Below the pieces are notes generated by a model, which was given only the letters and a program-made list of their open reading frames with translations, was not told the origin of the DNA and searched no databases. A stretch of DNA of 64,000 bases from Leifsonia xyli subsp. cynodontis DSM 46306 (GTDB taxonomy: Bacteria > Actinomycetota > Actinomycetes > Actinomycetales > Microbacteriaceae), in assembly GCF_000470775.1 (NCBI RefSeq), contig NC_022438.1:1736001-1800000 (forward strand), written 5' to 3'. The position numbers were made by a program, and so were the translations under genes. Below, in pieces: positions 36,763 through 48,307 of the stretch; the stretch's first letter is position 1, and the number at the start of each line of letters is the position of its first letter.

Positions 36763-36803
36763 CTCTCTCCTCCTCACTGGAGGGGATGGCGACGGGGAGC
36801 GCG

Positions 36804-38141
36804 TCAGCGGGAGGACGGCCAGCTGCGTTCGGGGGAGCCCACGTAAAGCTGCTGGGGGCGGCCGATCTTCGTGCCCGGGTCGAGCATCATCTCGCGCCAG
36901 TGGGCGATCCAGCCGGGGAGGCGTCCGATGGCGAAGAGCACGGTGAACATCCGGGTCGGGAAGCCCATCGCCTTGTAGATCACACCGGTGTAGAAGTCCA
37001 CATTCGGGTAGAGCTTGCGGTCGATGAAGTACTGGTCGGCGAGAGCGACTTCCTCAAGCTCCTTGGCGATGTCGAGAAGCGGGTCATGGACGCCCAGAGC
37101 GTCGAGAACCTCGTCCGCGGACTGCTTGACGAGCCTGGCCCGGGGATCGAAGTTCTTGTAGACGCGGTGGCCGAAGCCCATGAGCTTGACGCCGGACTCC
37201 TTGTTCTTGACACGCTCGACGAACTTCTGAACGCCCTCGCCCGAGTCGCGGATGCCGGCGAGCATCTGCAGCACCGCCTCATTGGCGCCACCGTGAAGCG
37301 GACCGTAGAGGGCATTGATGCCGGCGGAGACGGAAGCGAACAGGTTGGCCTGGGTCGACCCGACGAGGCGGACCGTCGACGTGGAGGCGTTCTGCTCGTG
37401 GTCCTCGTGCAGGATGAGCAGACGTTCCAGCGCACGGGAGAGCACCGGGTTCACCTCGTACGGCTCGGCCAGCGTACCGAAGTTGAGGCGGAGGAAGTTG
37501 TCCACGAAACTCAGCGAGTTGTCCGGGTAGAGGAACGCCTGACCGACGCTCTTCTTGTGAGCGTAGGCCGCGATGACCGGCAGTTTCGCGAGGAGGCGGA
37601 TGGTGGAGAGCTCCACCTGCTCCGGGTCGTGGACGCTCAGCGAGTCCTGGTAAAAGGTCGACAGCGCGGAGACCGCGCTGGAGAGCACCGACATCGGGTG
37701 CGCGTCGTGCGGGAGCGCGCTGAAGAAGCGGCGCAGATCCTCGTGGAGGAGCGTGTGACGACGGATGCGCGCGTCGAAGTCCGCGAGCTCCGAGGCGTTC
37801 GGCAGCTCACCGTGGATGAGCAACCAGGCCACCTCGAGGAAGGTGGAGTTGGCGGCCAGCTGCTCGATCGGGTAACCGCGGTAGCGCAGAATCCCGGCGT
37901 CGCCGTCGATGTAGGTGATCGAGGAGCGGGTGGCGGCGGTGTTGACAAAGCCGTAGTCCAGACTGGTCAGCCCGGTCTGGCGGGTGAGGCTGGAGAGGTC
38001 GATGCTGCCGGGTCCCTGGCTGCTCGGCAGCATCGGGAACTCGGCCACACCGCCCGGGTAGGTCAGGGACGCGGTCGGCGTCCCCTCGCGGCCGGGGCCG
38101 CTCTGCTCCGCCTGGGCTTTCTCGGTGCCGAGTCCGCTCAC
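36804..38141 (-). CDS. gltA: Citrate synthase
   Basis: A 445-residue enzyme that condenses acetyl-CoA and oxaloacetate at the entry of the TCA cycle. The active-site histidines are in LHGGANEAVL and MGFGHRVYKNFDPRA. The first part has LDYGFVNTAATRSSITYIDGD typical of the type II (GltA) form. GTG 38141 is chosen because AGGAGG lies just before it; the longer frame upstream is not coding. Confidence 0.95.
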   Translation of the reverse strand: MSGLGTEKAQAEQSGPGREGTPTASLTYPGGVAEFPMLPSSQGPGSIDLSSLTRQTGLTSLDYGFVNTAATRSSITYIDGDAGILRYRGYPIEQLAANSTFLEVAWLLIHGELPNASELADFDARIRRHTLLHEDLRRFFSALPHDAHPMSVLSSAVSALSTFYQDSLSVHDPEQVELSTIRLLAKLPVIAAYAHKKSVGQAFLYPDNSLSFVDNFLRLNFGTLAEPYEVNPVLSRALERLLILHEDHEQNASTSTVRLVGSTQANLFASVSAGINALYGPLHGGANEAVLQMLAGIRDSGEGVQKFVERVKNKESGVKLMGFGHRVYKNFDPRARLVKQSADEVLDALGVHDPLLDIAKELEEVALADQYFIDRKLYPNVDFYTGVIYKAMGFPTRMFTVLFAIGRLPGWIAHWREMMLDPGTKIGRPQQLYVGSPERSWPSSR

Positions 38142-38250
38142 AACGCCTCCTGTGAAAGTTGCTGGATTTCGTGCGCCGATGGGGGCAGCGCTGCACAATG
38201 ATCGTGCTGGTACAGCCTAGCCAACCCGGGAGACAACTGTTGCCTCGCGC

Positions 38251-38270
38251 AAAAGGGCAGCCGTGCTTTT
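38251..38270 (-). terminator. Possible terminator after dapC
   Basis: On the minus strand AAAAGCA-CGGC-TGCCCTTTT forms a bulged stem ending in TTTT, overlapping the dapC stop codon. It would separate dapC from gltA. The stem is weak. Confidence 0.4.
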
Positions 38271-39387
38271 AGAGGGAGTATCCAAAAGCCCGCAGCCGCG
38301 CGGCTCCGGCCGCGATCCGCTCGTCGGTCGCGGTGAGCGAGAGACGCACATGCTGGGGGTAGTGGTCGCCGTAGAAGTGCCCCGGTCCGCCCAGGATGCC
38401 GAGTCCGGCGAGCCGGCCGATGGTCTCCCAGGCGTCGCGGCCCTCGGTGGCCCAGAGGTACAGGCCGGCCTCGCTGCGATCGACGCGGAAACCGGCCGCC
38501 TCCAGCGCGGGCTTCAGCTGCGCGCGGCGGGCGGCGTAGCGGGCACGCTGTGCGGCCACATGCTCGTCGTCGCCCAGAGCGTCCACCATCGCGGCTTGCA
38601 GCGGAGCGGGCAGCATGAGGCCGGCGTGCTTCCGCACGGTGGTGAGGCGAGCGACGAGGGTGGGACAGCCCGCCACGAACGCGGCTCGGTAGCCGGCGAG
38701 GTTCGACTGCTTGCTGAGCGAGTAGACGGCCAGGACGCCGCGGCGTTCCTCGCCGAGCACCCGCGGGTCCAGGACGCTCGGGACGCGCTGCGCATCCCAC
38801 GGTGGCTCCCACCCCAGCTCGGCGTAGCACTCATCGCTCGCCAGGTACGCGCCGAGCTCCCGGGCGCGCGCGACGGCAGCACGCAGCTGATCCACGGACA
38901 GGACGCGCCCGTCCGGGTTGCCGGGGCTGTTGAGCCAGACGAGCCGGGTGCCCTCCGGCCACTCGGCCGGGTCATCGCTCGCCACAGCGGTGGCTCCGGC
39001 GATCGCGGCGCCGATGGCGTAGGTGGGGTAGGCCGCGCGCGGATGCACCACGGCATCCCCTTCGCCGAGCCCGAGGAAGAACGGCAGCAAGGCGACGAGC
39101 TCCTTCGAGCCGATGGTCGGCAGGACGTTCTCGGCGCTGAGCCCGGGGACGCCGCGGCGGCGCTCGAACCAGGCGACGATGGCCTCGCGGAGGGCCGGTG
39201 TGCCGGCCGTCTGCGGATAGGCGTGCGCATCGGTCGCCGCGGCGAGCGCATCGCGGATCAGCGCGGGTGTGGCGTCCACCGGGGAGCCGACGGAGAGGTC
39301 GACGAGACCGTCGGCGTGTTCGCGCGCGCGGGCGGCGTACGGCGCCATGAGGTCCCAGGGATAGTCCGGGAGCTCCTGCCGTGCCAC
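38269..39387 (-). CDS. dapC: Succinyldiaminopimelate transaminase
   Basis: A 372-residue PLP aminotransferase of fold type I. The PLP-lysine motif is SLSKQSNLAGYR. LNSPGNPDGRVLS and SDECYAELGW are the substrate and Asp/Tyr motifs. The coupling fdxA–dapC is the usual actinobacterial arrangement and supports DapC over other class I/II aminotransferases. GTG 39387 begins one base after the fdxA stop codon. Confidence 0.9.
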   Translation of the reverse strand: MARQELPDYPWDLMAPYAARAREHADGLVDLSVGSPVDATPALIRDALAAATDAHAYPQTAGTPALREAIVAWFERRRGVPGLSAENVLPTIGSKELVALLPFFLGLGEGDAVVHPRAAYPTYAIGAAIAGATAVASDDPAEWPEGTRLVWLNSPGNPDGRVLSVDQLRAAVARARELGAYLASDECYAELGWEPPWDAQRVPSVLDPRVLGEERRGVLAVYSLSKQSNLAGYRAAFVAGCPTLVARLTTVRKHAGLMLPAPLQAAMVDALGDDEHVAAQRARYAARRAQLKPALEAAGFRVDRSEAGLYLWATEGRDAWETIGRLAGLGILGGPGHFYGDHYPQHVRLSLTATDERIAAGAARLRAFGYSL

Positions 39388-39388
39388 G

Positions 39389-39709
39389 TCAGTGCGCCTG
39401 GGGCGGGAGCGCGGCGATGATCGGGTGGTCCTTCGCGATGACGCCCACCTTGGCCGCGCCACCGGGCGAGCCGATATCGTCGAAGAACTCGACATTGGCC
39501 CTGTAGTAGTCGGCCCACTCTTCGGGGAGGTCGTCTTCGTAGTAGATGGCCTCGACCGGGCAGACCGGCTCGCAGGCGCCGCAGTCGACGCACTCGTCGG
39601 GGTGGATGTACAGCGACCGTTCACCCTCGTAGATGCAGTCGACAGGGCACTCGTCGATACAGGCCCGGTCTTTCACATCGACGCACGGGAGGGCGATGAC
39701 ATAGGTCAC
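39389..39709 (-). CDS. fdxA: Ferredoxin, 7Fe type
   Basis: A 106-residue electron carrier. The cluster ligands are in [21 protein letters not shown] and [16 protein letters not shown]. One motif has the spacing of a [3Fe-4S] cluster, the other of a [4Fe-4S] cluster. The ligands near the N-terminus are intact. Length and sequence match mycobacterial-type FdxA. Confidence 0.94.
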   Translation of the reverse strand: MTYVIALPCVDVKDRACIDECPVDCIYEGERSLYIHPDECVDCGACEPVCPVEAIYYEDDLPEEWADYYRANVEFFDDIGSPGGAAKVGVIAKDHPIIAALPPQAH

Positions 39710-39795
39710 GGTGGTTCTGATCCCTTCGCAGAAACGCTTCGAAGCTACCTGTCTAGCTTATGCCGTCCCGGCCGTTTCGGCGGGGCCCGCACGGT

Positions 39796-40170
39796 TCAGA
39801 GGGCTGGCTCCGCTCTACGTCGCGAGAGGTCGGGCCAGGCGAGGGCGACGGCGACGATCAGGAAGGGCGCGACGAGCCAGCTCTGCCCGAGCGCATCGTC
39901 CGGGACGAGCACCGAGCCGCCGGGGCTCTGCTGCGCGAAGAGCAGGATCGTGCCGAGCGTTCCGGCCGCCGCCAGAGCGGCGGGCACACGGCTGTGACCG
40001 AGGAATCGCAGCCCGGCGAGCAGCGCAGCGACGGCGAGCAAGGACCCGATCAGGCCGAGCGGGATCGACACACCCCATTCGAGGGCGATCGGGTGGACGA
40101 CCGTCCCGACACCGCCGACGATCGCGCCGAGGAGCAGGAGCAGAACCGCGCTGACGATCCGGCTGAGCAT
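39796..40170 (-). CDS. Small integral membrane protein (DUF6113-like)
   Basis: A 124-residue protein with four hydrophobic segments and short loops, ending in a basic tail (DLSRRRAEPAL). Upstream of fdxA in Microbacteriaceae a protein of this type is common; I name DUF6113 with reserve. No functional residues are recognisable. Confidence 0.65.
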   Translation of the reverse strand: MLSRIVSAVLLLLLGAIVGGVGTVVHPIALEWGVSIPLGLIGSLLAVAALLAGLRFLGHSRVPAALAAAGTLGTILLFAQQSPGGSVLVPDDALGQSWLVAPFLIVAVALAWPDLSRRRAEPAL

Positions 40171-40227
40171 GATCGCATCATACTCTGGACACGATCCGGA
40201 ACCGTGCTCTAAAATCAGTCAGGCAGA

Positions 40228-40246
40228 TAAGGTTAGCCTTACCTGA
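40228..40246. promoter_or_regulatory. DtxR/IdeR-type iron box upstream of efeU
   Basis: TAAGGTTAGCCTTACCTGA matches the consensus TTAGGTTAGSCTAACCTAA at 16 of 19 positions. It lies 48 bases before the efeU GTG. Repression of efeUOB by an iron-loaded DtxR/IdeR protein is the expected role. Confidence 0.8.
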
Positions 40247-40293
40247 CCAGCCCGAAACCCTCCCTCCGAAACCTCCACCGGCAAGGTTCCCCT

Positions 40294-41160
40294 GTGATCG
40301 CGAACTACCTGATCGGCCTCCGCGAAGGTCTCGAAATGGCGCTCATCGTCACCATCCTCGTCGCGTACGCGGCGAAGACCGGCCGCACCGACATCCTCCC
40401 GAAGCTGTGGCTCGGGGTCGGCGTCGCCCTGATCGTCCCGCTCGGGATCGGCGCGCTGCTCACCTGGGGCCCGTACGGACTGAGCTTCGAGGCGCAGGAG
40501 GCCGTCGGCGGCGCCCTGTCGCTCGTCGCGGTGGGCTTCGTCACCTGGATGATCTTCTGGATGGGCAAGACGGCCCGCTCGCTGACCTCCACCCTCGAGA
40601 ACCGCCTGGACGCGGCGCTCGTCGGCGCGGGCTGGGGCGTGGTCGTGCTCGCCATGCTGAGCGTCGGGCGCGAGGGCGTCGAAACGGCCCTGTTCGTGTG
40701 GGCCACCGTCGCCAGCGTCGGCGGCGGCTGGGAGCCGGTCGTCGGCGCGACACTCGGGCTGATCACCGCCGCGGTCGTCGGATTCCTGCTCTACCGCGGG
40801 ATGGTGCGGATCAACCTGGGGTCGTTCTTCGCCTGGACGGGCGCCTTCCTGGTGCTCGTCGCCGGCGGCGTTCTCGCCTACGGCCTCGGCGACCTACAGG
40901 AGGCGGGCATCCTCCCGGGAACCAACGTCCACGCCTACGACATCAGCGGAATCGCCTCCGCGTCCAGCTGGTACGGCACCGCCCTCGCCGGCATCGTGAA
41001 CTTCACCCCGTCCCCCACCTGGCTGCAGGTCGCCGCGTGGGCCGGATACATCGTCGTGGTGTCGTTCTTCCTCTTCCGGCAGCGCCGCGCCTCACGCCGC
41101 GCTGTCCCCGCGAAACCGCAAGAAACGGCGGTCGCACAGCACGAACCCGTCTCCTCCTGA
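40294..41160 (+). CDS. efeU: Iron permease EfeU (FTR1 family)
   Basis: A 288-residue, seven-helix permease that moves iron across the inner membrane. Both REGxE iron-binding motifs are present: REGLE near residue 10 and REGVE near residue 126. The GTG start at 40294 places the first motif at the N-terminus as in relatives. It is the first gene of efeUOB; efeO follows after 47 bases. Confidence 0.94.
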   Translation: MIANYLIGLREGLEMALIVTILVAYAAKTGRTDILPKLWLGVGVALIVPLGIGALLTWGPYGLSFEAQEAVGGALSLVAVGFVTWMIFWMGKTARSLTSTLENRLDAALVGAGWGVVVLAMLSVGREGVETALFVWATVASVGGGWEPVVGATLGLITAAVVGFLLYRGMVRINLGSFFAWTGAFLVLVAGGVLAYGLGDLQEAGILPGTNVHAYDISGIASASSWYGTALAGIVNFTPSPTWLQVAAWAGYIVVVSFFLFRQRRASRRAVPAKPQETAVAQHEPVSS

Positions 41161-41207
41161 CACCCCGCAGCGATCCCCCGCCTCCGAGCAGAAAGCACAG
41201 CATCCCT

Positions 41208-42413
41208 ATGCCCCGTCTCCGCCCGCGCGGCACGATCGCCGCCGCCCTCGCCGGAACCGCCGCCCTCGCGCTCGCCCTCACCGGCTGTGTGCCGAACAAC
41301 CCCGGCGGAGGCAGTGCCGGAACGACCGGCGAGGCCATCCTGGTCACCCTCCGCGATGAGAAATGCACGGTCGGCACGGCGAGCGCCCCCTCCGGACCCG
41401 TCACGTTCCAGGTGACGAACAAGGGCACCGACGTGAACGAGTTCGAGGTGCTCGCTTCGGACAAGCTGCACATCGCGGGGGAGAAGGAGAACATCGGCCC
41501 CGGCACGACAGTGCAGTACGTCGTCCAACTCGCCGAGGGCCGCTACTTCACCGCGTGCAAGAAGGGGATGGTCGGCAGCCCGACTTCTCTCGCCGCGTTC
41601 TCCGTCACGAAGGGCTCCGACGACACCAAGACCGCCAGCGAGACGAAACAGATCCAGCAGGCGGTCACGAACTACACGGGCTACGTGAAGGACCAAGCCG
41701 GCCAGCTGCTGAGCGCCACGCAGACCTTCGCTGCTGCTTACGAGGCGGGCGACGCCGCCGCCGCCCGCGCCCAGTACCCGGCGGCGCGTCGGCACTACGA
41801 ACGCATCGAGCCGACCGCCGAGCAGTTCGGGGACATCGACCCCGCGCTCGACCTCCGCGAGGCCGACCTGGAGCAGGGCCAGAGCTGGACCGGCTGGCAC
41901 CGCATCGAGAAGGATCTGTGGGCTCCCGCCGGGCACACCCCGTCCAGCGCCGCCGATCTCAAACAGCTCGGCGACCGACTCGTCTCGGACACCAAGCGGC
42001 TCTACGACCTCGTCTACGCGAAGGGCTTCTCCCTCACCCTCAACCAGATCTCCAACGGGGCCTCCAGCCTGATGGAAGAGGTCGCGGGGAGCAAGATCAG
42101 CGGTGAGGAGGAGACCTTCTCTCACACCGACCTCTGGGACTTCGCAGCGAACGTCGACGGTGCGCAGGTCTCCTACGAGACGGTTCGCAGCGTCCTGGTG
42201 GGGAGAGGCGACGCTGGCAAAGCGATGGCGAAGAAGCTCGACGCCGAGTTCGCCGCCATCGGCAAGCTGCTGAGCCAGTACGCCTCCGGCGAGAGCTATG
42301 TGAGCTACACGCAGCTGAGCACCGCGCAGGTGAAGGAGCTGTCTAACAAAGTGAACGCGCTCAGCGAGCCGCTCAGCCAGCTCACCTCGATCCTGGTCAA
42401 GGAACGGCGGTAG
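41208..42413 (+). CDS. efeO: Iron uptake lipoprotein EfeO
   Basis: A 401-residue exported protein. The N-terminal signal ends in a lipobox-like LALTGC, so it is probably a lipoprotein. A cupredoxin-like domain (about 40-125) is followed by an imelysin/M75 helical domain with the metal-binding WHRIEKDLW. It is thought to bind iron and pass it to EfeU. efeB starts eight bases after its stop. Confidence 0.93.
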   Translation: MPRLRPRGTIAAALAGTAALALALTGCVPNNPGGGSAGTTGEAILVTLRDEKCTVGTASAPSGPVTFQVTNKGTDVNEFEVLASDKLHIAGEKENIGPGTTVQYVVQLAEGRYFTACKKGMVGSPTSLAAFSVTKGSDDTKTASETKQIQQAVTNYTGYVKDQAGQLLSATQTFAAAYEAGDAAAARAQYPAARRHYERIEPTAEQFGDIDPALDLREADLEQGQSWTGWHRIEKDLWAPAGHTPSSAADLKQLGDRLVSDTKRLYDLVYAKGFSLTLNQISNGASSLMEEVAGSKISGEEETFSHTDLWDFAANVDGAQVSYETVRSVLVGRGDAGKAMAKKLDAEFAAIGKLLSQYASGESYVSYTQLSTAQVKELSNKVNALSEPLSQLTSILVKERR

Positions 42414-42420
42414 AAGGCGC

Positions 42421-43719
42421 GTGAGCGAGAAAACCGCCGGGGAAGCCCCGGCCTCCCCCGGCTTCTCCCGGCGCGAGATGCTGGGGCTGGCCGGGGCGGC
42501 AGTGGGGGCGGGCGTCGTCGGGTTCGGAGCCGGCGCGGCGGCCGAGCACGCGATCGCCGGCCCGGACACCGCGGGCGCTACGACCACCTACCCGTTCTAC
42601 GGCGACCATCAGGCGGGCATCACGACGCCCGTCCAAGACCGGCTCCACTTCGCCGCATTCGATGTCGCCGCCGATCTCACCCGCGCGGGGCTGATCGGGC
42701 TGCTCCAGGACTGGACGACCGCCGCCGCCCGGATGACGCAGGGGAAGCCGGCGGGCAGGGGCGGGCCCGCCTCCGGGCCGCTCGACACGCCCCCGGACGA
42801 CACCGGCGAGGCGCTGGGCCTGCCCGCGGGCGGCCTGACCATCACGTTCGGGTTCGGCCCCACCCTCTTCACCTCCGCCGCGGGCGACGACCGGTTCGGC
42901 ATCGCCAGCCGGCGGCCCGCGGCGCTCGTCGACCTGCCGCACTTCCCCGGCGATGCGCTGCTCGACCAGTACACCGGCGGTGACCTGTGCGTGCAAGCCT
43001 GCGGCGAAGACCCGCAGGTGGCCGTCCACGCCATCCGGAACCTCTCCCGCATGGCCTTCGGCCGCGCTGCCATCCGCTGGTCGCAGCTCGGGTTCGGCCG
43101 CACCTCGTCCACCTCGCGCAGCCAGACGACCCCGCGCAACCTGTTCGGCTTCAAGGACGGCACGGCCAACATCACCTCCGAGGACACCTCCGCCGTCACC
43201 AGGCAGGTCTGGGCGGCGCGAGCGGACGGGAGCGAGTGGATGGCGGGCGGCTCCTACCTCGTCGCCCGCAAGATCCGCATGACGATCGAGACCTGGGACC
43301 GCCAGCAGCTCGGCGAACAGGAGCGTGTCATCGGCCGGGACAAGGGCGAGGGCGCCCCGCTCTCGGGCGGCACCGAGTTCACGGAGCCGAACTTCCTGGC
43401 CCTCGCCGCCGCCGGGGGCACCAAGATCGACCCGGACTCGCACGTCCGCCTCGCACACCCGAGCACGAACAACGGCGCCCAGCTCCTCCGCCGCGGCTAC
43501 AACTTCGTCGACGGCAACGACGAACTCGGCCGCCTGAACGCCGGCCTGTTCTTCATCGCGTTCCAGCGGGACCCGCGCAAGCAGTTCATCCCGATCCAGT
43601 CACAGCTCGCCCGCAACGACGCCATGAACGAGTACGTGAAGCATGTGGGCTCCGCGCTCTTCGCCGTGCCTCCCGGCGCTCGCGAAGGCTCGTACATTGG
43701 GGCGAGCCTGTTCGCCTGA
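42421..43719 (+). CDS. efeB: Dye-decolourising heme peroxidase EfeB
   Basis: A 432-residue DyP peroxidase exported by the Tat system: SRREMLGLAGAAVGAG near residue 16 is a twin-arginine signal. The GxxDG motif is in FGFKDGTAN. DSHVRLAHP holds the proximal-histidine region. It is the third gene of efeUOB and supports periplasmic-side iron handling. The start is GTG 42421. Confidence 0.94.
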   Translation: MSEKTAGEAPASPGFSRREMLGLAGAAVGAGVVGFGAGAAAEHAIAGPDTAGATTTYPFYGDHQAGITTPVQDRLHFAAFDVAADLTRAGLIGLLQDWTTAAARMTQGKPAGRGGPASGPLDTPPDDTGEALGLPAGGLTITFGFGPTLFTSAAGDDRFGIASRRPAALVDLPHFPGDALLDQYTGGDLCVQACGEDPQVAVHAIRNLSRMAFGRAAIRWSQLGFGRTSSTSRSQTTPRNLFGFKDGTANITSEDTSAVTRQVWAARADGSEWMAGGSYLVARKIRMTIETWDRQQLGEQERVIGRDKGEGAPLSGGTEFTEPNFLALAAAGGTKIDPDSHVRLAHPSTNNGAQLLRRGYNFVDGNDELGRLNAGLFFIAFQRDPRKQFIPIQSQLARNDAMNEYVKHVGSALFAVPPGAREGSYIGASLFA

Positions 43720-43730
43720 GCCGGCGGCTC
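43718..43730. terminator. Hairpin at the end of efeB
   Basis: GAGCC-GGC-GGCTC overlaps the efeB stop codon in the short gap before the convergent typA stop codon. The stem is five bases, with no T-run. Confidence 0.3.
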
Positions 43731-43754
43731 GGCTGCCGCCCGTCGCCGGTGCGG

Positions 43755-45671
<1,917 letters not shown>

Positions 45672-45719
45672 GCGTGAGGGCTCGACTCTCGTCAGAAGGA
45701 TTTCGGGTAACGGTCTATC

Positions 45720-47375
45720 TTATCCCAGGGGGATGGCCGCTCCGAGGATGACCTCCAAGAGAGTTCGTGTGTAGTCCTCGCGCGGGGCCGCGAAGACCTC
45801 GTCCGTCGTCCCCTCCTCGACCACGCGACCGGCGCGCATGACGCTCACCCGGTCGGCGATCGTGCGCACCACGGCGAGGTCGTGCGTGATGAACAGGTAG
45901 GTCAGACCGAGTTCCTCCTGCAGTCCCACGAGGAGTTCGAGCACCTGGGCCTGCACCAGCACGTCCAGCGCGGAGACCGCCTCGTCGAGCACGACGATCT
46001 CGGGGTTGAGGGCGAGGGCGCGGGCGATCGCGACGCGCTGGCGCTGGCCACCGGAGAGCTCGTTCGGGTAGCGCGAAGCGAACGACGCTGGCAGCGTGAC
46101 CTGGTCGAGCAGTTCCCCCACCCGCCGGCGCCGCTCGGCGGCCGTGCCGATGCCATGGATCGCGAGCGGTTCGGCGATGGTGCTGTGGATGCTGCGCAGC
46201 GGGTCGAGCGACCCGTACGGGTCTTGGAAGACCGGCTGCATCCGACGCCGCAGGGCGAACAGGCCGCGGCGGTCGAGCGTGCCGATGTCCTGGCCGTCGA
46301 CGTCGATCCGGCCCTCGGTGGGCTTCTCGAGGCCGAGCACCATTTTCGCCATAGTCGATTTGCCGGAGCCGGACTCCCCCACGAGCGCCGTCGTCGTGCC
46401 GCGCGCCACCGTCAGGCTCACACCGTCCACCGCGGCGAACGGCTCGGAGCGCAGTCCTGCCGTCCGCAGCCGGTACACCTTGCGGACGTCGAACGCCTCG
46501 ACAGCCGAAGCCTCGGTGGTGGTGGGCGCGGCGGCGGGGCGCTCGGTCACGCGCAGGCGCTGGGAGGCGAGGCTCGGCGCCGCGGCGACCAGACGTCTCG
46601 TGTACGGGTGCCGCGGGTTCTGGAGCAGCTCGCGCGACGGGCCCGCCTCCACCACGCGCCCGCGGTACATCACGACGACGCGGTCGGCGCGCTCCGCCGC
46701 GAGGCCGAGATCGTGCGTGATCAGCAGGACGCTCGTTCCGAGCTCCCCGGTCAGCGTGGCGAGGTGGTCGAGGATGACGCGCTGCACGGTCACGTCGAGC
46801 GCCGAGGTCGGCTCGTCGGCGATCAGCAGCTGGGGGCGGGCAGCGAGGCCGATCCCGATCAGGGCGCGCTGGCGCATCCCGCCGCTGAACTGGTGCGGGT
46901 ACTGTTTCAGGCGCTTCGCCGGGTCTGGGAGTCCGGCCTCGCCCAGCACCTCGATCGTGCGCTCGCGGACAGCGCGGCGGCCCTTGGCGACGCCGTTCGC
47001 ACGGACGGCCTCGCCGACCTGGTAGCCGATGCTCCACACGGGGTTGAGATTCGACATGGGGTCCTGCGGAACGAAGCCGATCTCGCGGCCGCGCAGCGCC
47101 TCCAGACGGCGCGCGTCGGCATGGGTGATGTCTTCGCCGGCGAACAGGATGCGCCCGCCGGTGACGGTCCCGCCCTCGGGCAGGAGGCCGATCACGGCGT
47201 GCGCGGTGGTCGATTTGCCCGAGCCGGACTCCCCCACGATGGCGACGGTCTCGCCGGGGAAGATCTCGAGGTCGGCGCCGGTGACGGCGGGGACCCGCCG
47301 GCCCAGGGGGCCGAAAGCCACTTCCAGTCCGGTGATCGACAGGAGCGGGCTCGTGGCCGCGGTCTCGCCACTCAT
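45720..47375 (-). CDS. Fused dipeptide/oligopeptide ABC transporter ATPase, cluster 1
   Basis: A 551-residue protein with two complete ATPase modules, equivalent to DppD and DppF in one chain. Walker A motifs are [10 protein letters not shown] and [10 protein letters not shown]; signature motifs are [10 protein letters not shown] and [10 protein letters not shown]. Walker B regions are [12 protein letters not shown] and [12 protein letters not shown]; the second has Ala-Val where Pro-Thr is usual. ATG 47375 overlaps the permease stop as ATGA. It is intact, but its binding-protein gene upstream is broken. Confidence 0.92.
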   Translation of the reverse strand: MSGETAATSPLLSITGLEVAFGPLGRRVPAVTGADLEIFPGETVAIVGESGSGKSTTAHAVIGLLPEGGTVTGGRILFAGEDITHADARRLEALRGREIGFVPQDPMSNLNPVWSIGYQVGEAVRANGVAKGRRAVRERTIEVLGEAGLPDPAKRLKQYPHQFSGGMRQRALIGIGLAARPQLLIADEPTSALDVTVQRVILDHLATLTGELGTSVLLITHDLGLAAERADRVVVMYRGRVVEAGPSRELLQNPRHPYTRRLVAAAPSLASQRLRVTERPAAAPTTTEASAVEAFDVRKVYRLRTAGLRSEPFAAVDGVSLTVARGTTTALVGESGSGKSTMAKMVLGLEKPTEGRIDVDGQDIGTLDRRGLFALRRRMQPVFQDPYGSLDPLRSIHSTIAEPLAIHGIGTAAERRRRVGELLDQVTLPASFASRYPNELSGGQRQRVAIARALALNPEIVVLDEAVSALDVLVQAQVLELLVGLQEELGLTYLFITHDLAVVRTIADRVSVMRAGRVVEEGTTDEVFAAPREDYTRTLLEVILGAAIPLG

Positions 47376-48307
47376 CGGCGGGCCCTCGCCTTCGGGTCGA
47401 GCGCCTCGCGCACTGTCTCGCCGAGCAGGATGAAGCTCAGCACAGTGACGGACAGCGCGATGGAGGGGTACAGCAGCACGGTGGGAGCGGTGCGGAGGTC
47501 CACCTGCGCCGCCGAGATGTCGTTGCCCCAGGACATGGTGCTCGGCGGCAGCCCGCCCCCGAGGAACGACAGGGTCGCCTCGGCCACGATCGCGCCCGCG
47601 AGCGAGATCGTGGTGATAACGATGACCGGCGCAATGGAGTTCGGCAGCACGTGCCGCACCAGGATGCGGAACCGGCCGAGCCCGAGCGCCTCCGAGGCCA
47701 TCACGAAGTCGGCGTTCCTGACCCGCATCACCTCGGCACGCAGCACACGAGCGGTCGCCGGCCAGGCGAAGATGCCGATGGCGAGGGCGATGATCCACAC
47801 GTTGGCGAACGCGGCGAACACCGACATGATGACGACCGCGGCCAGGATGTAGGGGATCGAGAAGAAGATCTGGTCGCCGACGCGCGAGAGCACCGTGTCC
47901 ACCCAGCCGCCGTAGAAGCCGGCCAGCGCGCCGAACACGATCCCGAGCACGGCCATGAGCAGCGTCGCGATCAGGCCGACGGAGACCGAGGTGCCCGCGC
48001 CATGCACGATGCGGGAGAACACGTCGCAGCCCTGTTTGGTGAACCCTAGCGGGTGGCCGGCGACGGGAGCGCCATTGCTGTTCGCCAGCTGGCATCCCGC
48101 GTTCGGGGGAACCGAGGTGATGAGCCCGGGGAAGAGCGCGACGAACAGGATGAGCGCGATCAGCGCCATCGACAGCCAGAAGGTCGGGCGGCGGCGCAGG
48201 TCGAGCCAGGCGTCGCTGAAGAGGGTGCCGCCCTTCGCCGGTGCGGTGGGCCGGGCGGCGGCGATCTCCACCTCGTCGGAGGGGGCGACGTAGTGACTAA
48301 CGGACAT
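47372..48307 (-). CDS. Peptide ABC transporter permease, DppC type, cluster 1
   Basis: A 311-residue permease with a cytoplasmic N-terminus, one helix (about 44-65), an external loop and five further helices. The EAA loop reads EALGLGRFRILVRHVLPNSIAP. The C-terminal LDPKAR ending is typical. It overlaps the DppB-type gene by 11 bases and the ATPase gene by four, showing tight coupling. Confidence 0.92.
   Translation of the reverse strand: MSVSHYVAPSDEVEIAAARPTAPAKGGTLFSDAWLDLRRRPTFWLSMALIALILFVALFPGLITSVPPNAGCQLANSNGAPVAGHPLGFTKQGCDVFSRIVHGAGTSVSVGLIATLLMAVLGIVFGALAGFYGGWVDTVLSRVGDQIFFSIPYILAAVVIMSVFAAFANVWIIALAIGIFAWPATARVLRAEVMRVRNADFVMASEALGLGRFRILVRHVLPNSIAPVIVITTISLAGAIVAEATLSFLGGGLPPSTMSWGNDISAAQVDLRTAPTVLLYPSIALSVTVLSFILLGETVREALDPKARARR

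Noticed and set aside
36732..36803. Possible third copy of the hairpin repeat family between penicillin acylase and gltA
   Set aside because: It has CCTCACT and GGATGG-like pieces but lacks the CGACACGCCGG loop motif and a long stem.
40407..41207. N-terminal extension of EfeO into efeU
   Set aside because: The frame is open but lies inside efeU in another frame; the signal peptide and lipobox fix the start at 41208.
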